Shown here piece after piece: positions 1 to 5,686 of a stretch of 9,971 bases of DNA. The stretch is taken from the NCBI GenBank assembly GCA_013002595.1, contig JABDJG010000365.1:1-9971 (forward strand), written 5' to 3'. Every line of letters starts with the position of its first letter. Position 1 is the stretch's first letter. The position numbers were made by a program, and so were the translations under genes. The notes under the pieces are model-generated. The model worked only from the letters and a program-made list of their open reading frames with translations. It was not told the DNA's origin and did no database searches. The stretch is from Hyphomicrobiales bacterium (GTDB taxonomy: Bacteria; Pseudomonadota; Alphaproteobacteria; Rhizobiales; Aestuariivirgaceae).

Positions 1-345
1 GATCTTGGTCATCGGCTGTTTGAGATTGCCACGAACGAGCTCAACAGCATGCAGGACCATCAGCTTCTGCTTGGCCGCAAATCGGCGACTGAGAAATTGG
101 CATCGTTCCTACTGGTGCTTGCCCGAAGGACCTGCAACGAGGACGATCTAGAGACGAGCTTCAAGCTGCCGATGACGCGCACTGATATTGCAGACTATCT
201 AGGCCTGACCATCGAGACGGTCAGCCGCAACATGACGAAACTCAAACAATCGGGCGTGATTGATCTGCCTCAAACCTCGACCATCCAAATTCGCGATATG
301 CTTAAGCTGGAAGAGCTGGCTGAAGGAGAAGATTGCGCTTTTTGA
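1..345 (+). CDS. Crp/Fnr-family transcriptional regulator (FixK/FnrL type), C-terminal part
   Basis: The frame is open from base 1, so the 5' end lies outside the window. The visible 114 residues cover the end of the dimerisation helix and the whole DNA-binding domain. The stretch around LLLGRKSATEKLASFLL is the family's usual linker between the dimer helix and the winged helix. The helix-turn-helix follows at about nt 175-250 (MTRTDIADYLGLTIETVSR). Its recognition helix reads IETVSR, the E-x-x-S-R pattern with which FNR, FixK and DNR proteins read TTGAT half-sites; CRP has a different pattern. The sensor half is missing, so the signal (oxygen through an Fe-S cluster, NO through haem, or control by another regulator as for FixK) cannot be told. 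An internal ATG at nt 49 is not the start, because conserved residues precede it. The downstream gene overlaps its 3' end. TTGA-N6-TCAA sites at 260, 2646 and 5608 are its natural candidate targets (inference). Confidence 0.9.
   Translation, partial: DLGHRLFEIATNELNSMQDHQLLLGRKSATEKLASFLLVLARRTCNEDDLETSFKLPMTRTDIADYLGLTIETVSRNMTKLKQSGVIDLPQTSTIQIRDMLKLEELAEGEDCAF
260..273. promoter_or_regulatory. Candidate intragenic FNR/FixK box
   Basis: TTGATCTGCCTCAA matches TTGAT-N4-ATCAA at nine of ten positions and keeps the full TTGA-N6-TCAA core. It lies inside the regulator's reading frame, centred 66.5 nt before a TTG start at 333. A weak -10-like TATGCT sits at 297-302, about where a class II FNR promoter would have it, so transcription would start near 308 and could serve the next gene. 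Because the bases also encode protein (codons for D-L-P-Q), chance is a real alternative. Confidence 0.4.
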
Positions 346-869
346 AGCCGCTCGTAATTCAGCAATTCGTTTGCACGATAAGAGAGCGACAACCCGTGCA
401 AGAAGACCACAAGCTCAGGATCGCGCTCGGCGTTTATGATGATTTTTCACTCCTGAAGACCACTCTTGGGGAGTTCGAGGCATTCGGCCTCGATCTTGAA
501 TGTATCGTAATTGTGGCCGATGCCGGCGCGCTTGGCGGCAATCTTGAAGCTGCATTCTCGGTTTCGAAACAAACTGAGAACGCAGCGGGTCCCAATCTGC
601 TGGTTCGCGGTAATACCCAGGACGGGCTAGTCAAGTTTGCAGACCAGCCGCCTGGCGTGATGCGATCAGTTCCAGCCAAGCGGTTGCTGCAGTTCGACAG
701 CTGGATATCAGGAAATCTGTCGGATGATTTGAACGATCATCTTTCGGACGGAGCGTGCGTTCTGGTTGCTCCGATCACCACCGCACAACTGGAATGGCGG
801 ATTTCGAGCACCCTGCTGAAATATTCGGTAAGCCGGGTACAACTGCATGATCTGGCCAATCCTCATTGA
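333..869 (+). CDS. Small alpha/beta protein of unknown function
   Basis: I do not recognise this 178-residue protein. It has no signal peptide, membrane segment or cysteine-rich motif, apart from one Cys near the N-terminus and a few scattered ones. The predicted pattern is a strand (RIALGVYDD), a helix, a strand (CIVIVAD), a variable glycine-rich middle, then a strand (CVLVAPI), a helix (LEWRISSTLLKY) and a last strand (RVQLHDL). This layout is reminiscent of the YflT/DUF1269-like stress-protein fold, but I hold that weakly. The start is uncertain. TTG at 333 has AAGGAG at 323-328, only 4 nt away, and overlaps the regulator's end. GTG at 396 has a weaker AGAGAG at 381-386 and begins just before the first predicted strand; it would give 157 residues. 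The overlap suggests cotranscription with the regulator, and an internal FNR-type box at 260 could give it a second promoter. It is convergent with the transporter that ends at 917. Confidence 0.7.
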   Translation: MRFLKPLVIQQFVCTIRERQPVQEDHKLRIALGVYDDFSLLKTTLGEFEAFGLDLECIVIVADAGALGGNLEAAFSVSKQTENAAGPNLLVRGNTQDGLVKFADQPPGVMRSVPAKRLLQFDSWISGNLSDDLNDHLSDGACVLVAPITTAQLEWRISSTLLKYSVSRVQLHDLANPH

Positions 870-916
870 TCAGCGCGCGTCAGATCGGTTGAATAAGTGC
901 CGGGCGGTGAAATTGT

Positions 917-2545
917 TCAGTCGCTGGTTTGCAGCACTGTGTGCTGGACGATGACTATGGTGATCAGCGGCGCCAGGACAGAAATTGCTGCCACGGTTAT
1001 GAGCAGCCATCCCAGGTTGCTGTAGTCGGCGGCTGTTTCAATTGCATTCGTGCCACGATCGCGAACTTCGCGGGTGACAACGAAGATCTGGTTCAGATGC
1101 TTGGTCAGCAGGCTGCTGGCTGACAGCGCCAAGTTGGTGAAAGAGGCCATTACCGCAAAGAAAGTCGCCTTCAGATTGACCGGGGCATTGCGGGCGATCC
1201 AGGCCAGCATCGGGATCATGGCGATCTGGCCGAGTGGCGATTCGATGGCGGTATCAATCATGGCAATGAACCGGGCATCCACGATGCCGCCGGTGTGCAT
1301 TGCGGTCCAGTGATGCAGGCCGTAGTACAAGCCGATGTTAGGCAAGGATAAAAGACCGCCAGCAAGGGTCAGCAGGACGACTATATAGGCAATGGTTCGC
1401 GTGGCCATCAGGGGTCTGAGGACAATCATGCCGAGCAATGTCAACAAGGACGAGATCAGGGTCAGGACCGACAGGAACTGCTGATCAAAGCCCAGAACAT
1501 CGATTTCGAACCAGGTTGCGCCCGGTCCGGGTAGCGGCACGGCGCGGAAGATGAAGATGATGATGGCTGTCCCGACCAGGGCCCGGGCCTTGTCGGGCTC
1601 CAGCTGACCCAGAAGCCGGGACATCAGCACCAACACGATCGTCATCGAGCCGGCAAACACCAGTTCTTGAGCGTAGACGAGGTCAGACAGGCCAATCGTG
1701 ATGGTGAGCACTGCAAATGCCAGGCCGCCGCCGAAGTACCAGTAGTTGGGCTGTGTCGGCTCGCCGGGCCGGTCGAGTCTCTTGGCAATTTCACCGGCAG
1801 ACAGGCCTTCTTGCTGAAGTCTGCGGCGGTTGTGCCAACGCATGATGGTGGCGAGCACAACGCCGCTGATCGAGACCGCCGGCACGACCAGCGCGAGCAA
1901 ATAGACCTGTGCATAGACACCTGCCTTGGCCGCCTGGTCGAGGCCTTCGATGTCGGCGAACATGTAGATGTTGACCAGGGCAACGGTAACGAGACCGCTG
2001 ATCAGGCAGATGCGGCCAAGCGTCTGCATGGTGGTGTGCATGGCTTTTGAGGCATCATCGCTCAACGGCTGCCCGTATTCGTCATGACGGGGCACCGCCT
2101 CGACCGACATGGCATCGGCGACCGCATCCTGGAGGACGTAGCCGCATGGTGCCAGCAGCGCGCTCAAGACGTACCAGGCCTCGGTTGCCATTATTGCAGA
2201 CATCCGGGCGGGGAAACTGATCAGGGCATACATAATCAGCAAGCTGGCGGCAACCAGCGCGGCACCCGCATAGACCAGTACGGCCTTCCAGCGCCAGATG
2301 ATGTCGACGAGGTGGCCAAGCGGCATCTTGAGCGCCCAGGGAATGCCTGCCCAAAACGCCAGGCCGGCAATGAACGCTGCCGACAGGCCGAGGTATTCTT
2401 TGACAAAGAACGTGCCGACAATACCGACCAGCCCGGAGATGCCGGCCGCGAAATAGACCATCAGCGGGGGCAGGAACGACCAACGGAATTGCCGGCGCAA
2501 ATCCAGTACCGTGTCGTCGAACCATTTGAGAGCCTGCTCCAGCAT
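917..2545 (-). CDS. BT1-family (folate/biopterin transporter-like) MFS carrier
   Basis: This 542-residue polytopic inner-membrane protein has about twelve hydrophobic helices. Features typical of the BT1 branch of the major facilitator superfamily are visible. FFVKEYLGLS followed by GIPWALKMPLGHLVD spans residues 46-81 (helix 1/2 and the loop motif). YVLQDAVADAMSVEA spans 137-150, the counterpart of the conserved D-x-x-A-D-A motif. The C-terminal half carries SPLGQIAMIPMLAWIAR and LKATFFAVMASFTNLALSAS (about 436-477), as in BT1 proteins. Characterised members move folate or pterins in trypanosomatids, plants and cyanobacteria; the substrate here cannot be inferred. A hydrophilic loop after residue 236 separates the two halves. 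ATG at 2545 was chosen as the most upstream sensible start, but no good Shine-Dalgarno sequence precedes it. The gene stands alone, divergent from the cytochrome pair across about 150 nt. The FNR-type box at 2646 could in principle act on it, but I see no matching -10 in this direction. Confidence 0.8.
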   Translation of the reverse strand: MLEQALKWFDDTVLDLRRQFRWSFLPPLMVYFAAGISGLVGIVGTFFVKEYLGLSAAFIAGLAFWAGIPWALKMPLGHLVDIIWRWKAVLVYAGAALVAASLLIMYALISFPARMSAIMATEAWYVLSALLAPCGYVLQDAVADAMSVEAVPRHDEYGQPLSDDASKAMHTTMQTLGRICLISGLVTVALVNIYMFADIEGLDQAAKAGVYAQVYLLALVVPAVSISGVVLATIMRWHNRRRLQQEGLSAGEIAKRLDRPGEPTQPNYWYFGGGLAFAVLTITIGLSDLVYAQELVFAGSMTIVLVLMSRLLGQLEPDKARALVGTAIIIFIFRAVPLPGPGATWFEIDVLGFDQQFLSVLTLISSLLTLLGMIVLRPLMATRTIAYIVVLLTLAGGLLSLPNIGLYYGLHHWTAMHTGGIVDARFIAMIDTAIESPLGQIAMIPMLAWIARNAPVNLKATFFAVMASFTNLALSASSLLTKHLNQIFVVTREVRDRGTNAIETAADYSNLGWLLITVAAISVLAPLITIVIVQHTVLQTSD

Positions 2546-2570
2546 AGGCTGATTTTGCAGTGTTTTACGG

Positions 2571-2585
2571 CGCTCTGCTAGAGCG
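2571..2585. repeat. Short perfect palindrome (6-bp arms, 3-nt loop)
   Basis: CGCTCT-GCT-AGAGCG is a perfect inverted repeat. It is followed by GATTCA (2585-2590) and its imperfect complement TGAACC (2600-2605), giving a second, weaker hairpin. The CTAGAGCG core next to a TTCA...TGAA stem resembles small palindromic intergenic elements common in Rhizobiales genomes (from memory, not checked). There is no following T-run on either strand, so it is not a convincing intrinsic terminator. It lies in the divergent intergenic space, 26 nt upstream of the transporter start. Confidence 0.5.
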
Positions 2586-2645
2586 ATTCATTGTCATATT
2601 GAACCTCTCTGGGTCTGTTCACATTCAGATTGTGGGGACCATCGG

Positions 2646-2659
2646 TTGATCCAAGTCAA
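2646..2659. promoter_or_regulatory. FNR/FixK-type operator upstream of the cytochrome pair
   Basis: TTGATCCAAGTCAA matches the TTGAT-N4-ATCAA consensus at nine of ten positions; the variant half GTCAA is tolerated by FixK/DNR-type proteins. It is centred at 2652.5. A -10-like AATACT follows 22 nt after its end, so the box would sit at about -41.5, the class II activator position. This is the best-placed site for control of the small exported protein and the cytochrome c. Confidence 0.75.
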
Positions 2660-2681
2660 TGTACAGCGCGGTCGGCTTGAG

Positions 2682-2687
2682 AATACT
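2682..2687 (+). promoter_or_regulatory. -10-like element of the FNR-type promoter
   Basis: AATACT matches four of six bases of TATAAT and lies at the spacing from the 2646 box expected for FNR-dependent class II promoters. It predicts a transcription start around 2693-2695, at or within the first candidate ATG (2694). That would make the message leaderless or move the true start downstream. Confidence 0.5.
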
Positions 2688-2693
2688 CGATGC

Positions 2694-3002
2694 ATGATTA
2701 GTAAATTGAAGTCAGCCAGAGTGCGATGCCACTTATTGATTGGATTTGCCTTGTGTCAATTGGCTCCGGCCAATGCGGTCCTTGCTCAAAGTTCAGGATG
2801 GGAAGCTGATTTGCGCAAGCAGTTGCTGGCCGAAAAGGACTGTGAGCTCAATTACCTGACCGATAGCAAGACTTACGAGCTGCTCGGGAGAGCAACTGTG
2901 GAGGCCAGAGCCCATTGCAAGGACAAACGGGCATATGATGCAGTCAGGTCGGGCAATGACAAGTTGTTCGAGCTGAAGAGCTGCGAGGTGGTGACGTGTT
3001 GA
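2694..3002 (+). CDS. Small exported cysteine-containing protein of unknown function
   Basis: From ATG 2694 this is a 102-residue protein. The N-terminus is a signal peptide: basic residues, a hydrophobic core (HLLIGFALCQLA) and a likely signal-peptidase site after AVLA. The mature part is only about 70 residues, highly charged, with four cysteines (in DCEL, HCKD, SCEV and the terminal TC) that could form two periplasmic disulphides. I recognise no family. The open frame extends up to TTG 2646, but that codon lies inside the FNR-type box and cannot sensibly be translated. In-frame TTG 2706 and GTG 2721 are alternatives; GTG 2721 would give a compact signal peptide and leave room for a leader. 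Its stop overlaps the cytochrome start by 7 nt, so the two are almost certainly cotranscribed and translationally coupled. An accessory role for the cytochrome is inferred from this context only. Confidence 0.75.
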   Translation: MISKLKSARVRCHLLIGFALCQLAPANAVLAQSSGWEADLRKQLLAEKDCELNYLTDSKTYELLGRATVEARAHCKDKRAYDAVRSGNDKLFELKSCEVVTC

Positions 3003-3550
3003 AGCGAACGCTACGCCTTGCTGCTGTCGCGATGTTCCTGGCGACAGGTCTGGTTGCCTGCGGTCCGGCTGTGCTGGCTGCCGATGACAAGGTCAAGCGG
3101 CCAAGCTGGCATATGTGGGATCCTGGTGCCAACTGGCGCGAGAAGTGGCGTCCCGGAGACATGTCACCGCGGCATCGCCACCGTATGCATCGCCACTGGA
3201 CCTTTATGAACGGTCAAATTCCGGCGCGTTACCAGAATTTAAAGAATCCAATGGCCGGCTCCGAGGCCAATATCATCAAGGGCCAGAAACTCTATCTCGA
3301 CAATTGCGCGAGCTGCCATGGCATCGAGGGTCTGGGCGAGGGCGAAGCCGGTAACGATCTGTTCCCGTCACCAGCACTGCTCGCGTTCATCGTGCAGATG
3401 CCAATAGCGGTTGATTCCTATCTGATGTGGACGATCTCGGAAGGCGGGAAGGATCTCAACACCGGTATGCCGGCATTCAAGGACACATTGAACGACGACG
3501 AGCTCTGGCAGGTCATCACTTACGTGCGAAACGGCTTTGCATTGCCCTGA
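2996..3550 (+). CDS. Monohaem class I cytochrome c with His/Met-rich N-terminal segment
   Basis: This 184-residue exported electron carrier has one covalently bound haem. CASCH (residues 104-108) is the haem-attachment motif, and TGMPAF (M158) supplies the probable axial methionine. The closing helix LNDDELWQVITYVRNG is typical of class I cytochromes c. The N-terminus is a signal sequence. LVAC (19-22) looks like a lipobox and would anchor the protein in a membrane, but a signal-peptidase I site at AVLA/AD (28-29) is an alternative. Between signal and haem domain lies an unusual stretch (about 38-72) rich in Trp, His, Met and Arg, including H60, H62, M64, H65 and H67. It could bind metal (inference). 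GTG 2996 is chosen because it overlaps the upstream stop and has a GAGGTGG-like sequence upstream; TTG 2999 is possible. The FNR-type promoter ahead of the pair suggests a role in low-oxygen or nitrogen-oxide respiration, but no oxidase or reductase gene is in view. Its 3' end overlaps the convergent gene by 31 nt. Confidence 0.88.
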   Translation: MLKRTLRLAAVAMFLATGLVACGPAVLAADDKVKRPSWHMWDPGANWREKWRPGDMSPRHRHRMHRHWTFMNGQIPARYQNLKNPMAGSEANIIKGQKLYLDNCASCHGIEGLGEGEAGNDLFPSPALLAFIVQMPIAVDSYLMWTISEGGKDLNTGMPAFKDTLNDDELWQVITYVRNGFALP

Positions 3551-5100
3551 ATCAGGGCAACACTACAGTTGCTCAATGTTTGGTCCAGGGTTCCGTCCGC
3601 GTTGATGCGATGCCAGTTAATGTTGTCTGCCGGTCGCTTAAGCTGCTTGCGCACCACGGCCGCATCGGCGTCGGAGGCATCGCCGGTTCTGTCGGTGACG
3701 CGTTCAATCATGGATCCTTCACTGGCTTCCAGCCACAGGCCATCGAATGGCGCACCTGCATCGCGGGCAACGGCTTGTGCGTGATCACGCTCTGCTTCAT
3801 CCAGGAATACAGCGTCAACAATTACACTGCTGCCGGCCAACAGTGCCAGCTTGGCCTTATGCATCAGGTTGCCATAGACCTTTTCATTGACCTCACCGGT
3901 ATAGGCCGATGCGTCCAAGTGCTGTGTTTCTGGAACGCCGAACAACAATTTGCGCTCAACATCGCTGCGAAGGTGCAAAGCGCCTGGCGCTGAGCCGAAC
4001 TGCGGGGCAAGCAGGCGCGCAACGGTGGTCTTGCCGGTGCCGGACAAGCCACCAATGCAGATCAATTGCGGCCGTTGGCGCTCAAGGAATTGTAGCGCCG
4101 ATGCAAAATAGTCTGTGGCTTCCTTGCGTGCCAGTGCGCGCGCGGCTTCGGATTTGGCCTGTCCGAGGCGAGTGAGGGCGACCATGGCGCGGATACCGGC
4201 CCGGCACGCCAGAAACAACGGCAGGGCCTGCAATCCGGCAATGTTTGTTACGTCCGCACTGTTTGCAATGTAGTGGTTGAGCACAATATTGGCCTCGCGA
4301 CGCAGATGATGCACCTCCAGGTCCATGATCAGGAAGGCAAGGTCATAGAGGACGTCGATCGTTGCTATTTCCTCATCGAATTCTATGGCATCGAACAACA
4401 CAGGCTTGCCATCCAGCACGACGATATTGTGCAGGTGCAGATCGCCGTGGCAGCGGCGCACATAACCGCGCTGGCTGCGTTCATCAAGCCGATGGCGGAC
4501 GCCTTCCAATTGCCGGTCCATCTCGGTTGAGAAACAGGCGTGCTGGCGTGTGCCGATGATGTTGTTTGCCGATCCGAAAGCATCACAAAGCTCGGCAATG
4601 ATGGCCGATATGCGTTCGGCACCTGTCGCGTCGACAATCCTTGCTGCCTTGTCATGATAACGGGTGATCTCGTCGGCCAGCGTCATGAAAAGGGGCGTCT
4701 CAGCGCGGCCGTCTTCGATAACCCTTGCCAACAATGCATCGTCGCTGAAGCGGTTCATGTGTATGGCCCACTCCACAACGTCGCCCGGACCGCCGATGGT
4801 AAGCTTGCCGCTGTGCGCCTGGCAGATCGGTACAACATCCAGATAGATCTGCGGCGCATGCGGCTGGTTGATTTCCAGTTCCCGATCACAGGCGGCCTTG
4901 CGCTTGTCGAGTGCTGAGAAGTCCAGATAGGGATAGATGACGGCCTTCTTGATCTTGTAAGCGCTCTTGCCGGCCAGAAAGATCAGCGCGGCATGGGTCT
5001 CAATGACGTCGATGTGAAGAGAATTCAAAGAATACGCACCCGGCCCGCGCAGGAACTCAATAACGTCTTGTTGCGCGGAGCGAGGTTGAAGCATGGTCAC
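3520..5100 (-). CDS. Two-domain aminoglycoside-phosphotransferase-like / P-loop kinase protein
   Basis: This 526-residue cytoplasmic protein joins two ATP-using domains. Residues 1 to about 335 form an APH/choline-kinase-like fold (COG2187 type). SAYKIKKAV (46-54) contains the likely ATP-contacting lysine, HGDLHLHN (218-225) is the catalytic loop with Asp and Asn, and FDAIEFDE (236-243) supplies the metal-binding acid. Residues about 345-526 form a gluconate-kinase/AAA_33-like P-loop domain (COG0645 type), with Walker A GLSGTGKT at 351-358 and the DVERKLLFG segment usual in this family. The same fusion is found in Rv2004c of the mycobacterial DosR hypoxia regulon (from memory). The substrate is unknown; despite the domain name there is no reason to call it a resistance gene. 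GTG 5100 overlaps the stop of the upstream Host_attach gene (GTGA), which indicates translational coupling; ATG 5094 is the alternative. Both share the promoter region containing the perfect FNR-type box. Its last 31 nt overlap the end of the cytochrome gene. Confidence 0.88.
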   Translation of the reverse strand: MTMLQPRSAQQDVIEFLRGPGAYSLNSLHIDVIETHAALIFLAGKSAYKIKKAVIYPYLDFSALDKRKAACDRELEINQPHAPQIYLDVVPICQAHSGKLTIGGPGDVVEWAIHMNRFSDDALLARVIEDGRAETPLFMTLADEITRYHDKAARIVDATGAERISAIIAELCDAFGSANNIIGTRQHACFSTEMDRQLEGVRHRLDERSQRGYVRRCHGDLHLHNIVVLDGKPVLFDAIEFDEEIATIDVLYDLAFLIMDLEVHHLRREANIVLNHYIANSADVTNIAGLQALPLFLACRAGIRAMVALTRLGQAKSEAARALARKEATDYFASALQFLERQRPQLICIGGLSGTGKTTVARLLAPQFGSAPGALHLRSDVERKLLFGVPETQHLDASAYTGEVNEKVYGNLMHKAKLALLAGSSVIVDAVFLDEAERDHAQAVARDAGAPFDGLWLEASEGSMIERVTDRTGDASDADAAVVRKQLKRPADNINWHRINADGTLDQTLSNCSVALIQGNAKPFRT

Positions 5101-5549
5101 TGGAACGCCCCGGCCCGGCGCAACACGTCAGCCAGATCGCGGACCGGTGTCTTGGTGTAGTCCTTGTTGATCTCGGCATGGAGACGGTCACGGGTTGCAG
5201 GTGTCAGCGCAGATCTGAGTCTGGCCAGCATTGAGGGTCCAGCGGCAATGGACAGCCGGTCATATCGTTGTTGCGTAAGTGCCTTGTCCAGAACGGCACT
5301 GAGATGCCCGGCAAATTTCTCCTCGGCATGTTCAGCGGGATCGCTGGCATACTCCATCGCATGCCGTCCGCCGCCGACGCTGTCAAAGGCCCGGCCCGGT
5401 TTGTCGGCCATGATCTCGCGCGCCGGGAGGTGCTCATTTTCGAACGACATGCCATCAATCTCATGCACACCGTCCTTGACGCCTTCGTTCAGGTAAATCC
5501 GCGCCTGACCGGCATTGGCCATCAGTATCCATGTTCGTGTCGGTTTCAT
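5097..5549 (-). CDS. Host_attach-family protein (PF10116-like)
   Basis: This 150-residue soluble protein shows the family's marks. The N-terminal strand is TWILMANAGQARIY (5-18). The centre has ADKPGRAFDSVGGGRHAMEY (48-67), then an acidic helix ending in KFAGHLSAVL, a strand with IAAGPSMLARLRSAL (101-115), and a C-terminal INKDYTKTPVRDL. The family name comes from an attachment phenotype; related proteins have been grouped with bacterial eRF1-like (baeRF) proteins, so a ribosome or stress role is an alternative. No signal peptide is seen, which argues against direct adhesion. ATG 5549 is chosen because GGGAG lies 8 nt upstream and family homology begins there. The frame stays open to a start at 5696, but that extension has no family features and runs over the FNR-type box. 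The gene is first in an operon with the kinase-like gene (GTGA overlap) and divergent from the ABC exporter. Confidence 0.85.
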   Translation of the reverse strand: MKPTRTWILMANAGQARIYLNEGVKDGVHEIDGMSFENEHLPAREIMADKPGRAFDSVGGGRHAMEYASDPAEHAEEKFAGHLSAVLDKALTQQRYDRLSIAAGPSMLARLRSALTPATRDRLHAEINKDYTKTPVRDLADVLRRAGAFQ

Positions 5550-5557
5550 CTCGCTGG

Positions 5558-5562
5558 CTCCC
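5558..5562 (-). promoter_or_regulatory. Ribosome binding site fixing the Host_attach start
   Basis: On the minus strand this reads GGGAG, 8 nt before ATG 5549. It supports the 150-residue form over the upstream in-frame extension to 5696. Confidence 0.65.
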
Positions 5563-5607
5563 AGTTTACTTTGATGTGGTTTCTCGCACGCATCTGCGGC
5601 CAGTACT

Positions 5608-5621
5608 TTGATCCCGATCAA
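5608..5621. promoter_or_regulatory. Perfect FNR/FixK-type operator in a divergent promoter region
   Basis: TTGATCCCGATCAA is an exact TTGAT-N4-ATCAA site with 6-bp arms (TTGATC/GATCAA). It lies between the divergent Host_attach (start 5549) and ABC ATPase (start 5687) genes. In the plus direction a TAGGAT -10-like hexamer follows 21 nt after its end, the class II arrangement. In the minus direction the box centre is 65.5 nt from the start codon, which leaves room for a promoter with a leader of about 24 nt, but the -10 there (GAGAAA) is poor. One bound dimer could serve both operons. Confidence 0.85.
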
Positions 5622-5642
5622 GGGAGTTGACGGCACGATCTT

Positions 5643-5648
5643 TAGGAT
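5643..5648 (+). promoter_or_regulatory. -10-like element for the ABC exporter operon
   Basis: TAGGAT matches four of six bases of TATAAT, including the key first TA and last T. It is placed so that the 5608 box would be centred near -41.5 and transcription would start about 5655, giving a leader of about 30 nt before ATG 5687. Confidence 0.55.
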
Positions 5649-5686
5649 TTGTGCAGGAACAGGACTGATTGCGGAGCGCAGGGTGC

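Noticed and set aside
870..916. Possible terminator between the convergent genes ending at 869 and 917
   Set aside because: The 47 nt show no stable hairpin followed by a T-run on either strand.
2084..2581. Plus-strand open frame (165 codons) opposite the transporter N-terminus
   Set aside because: The translation is His/Gln/Asp-rich and antisense to clear membrane helices, so it is a shadow.
2646..2693. Translation of the small exported protein from TTG 2646
   Set aside because: The TTG is the first half-site of the FNR-type box, and the resulting N-terminus would bury the signal peptide.
3427..3993. Plus-strand open frame (188 codons) after the cytochrome
   Set aside because: It lies opposite the conserved C-terminal P-loop domain of the kinase-like gene and has no family features.
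5627..5632. TTGACG as a sigma-70 -35 element for the ABC operon
   Set aside because: It is only 10 nt from TAGGAT, and at 17 nt spacing the hexamer is TGTGCA, a poor -10.
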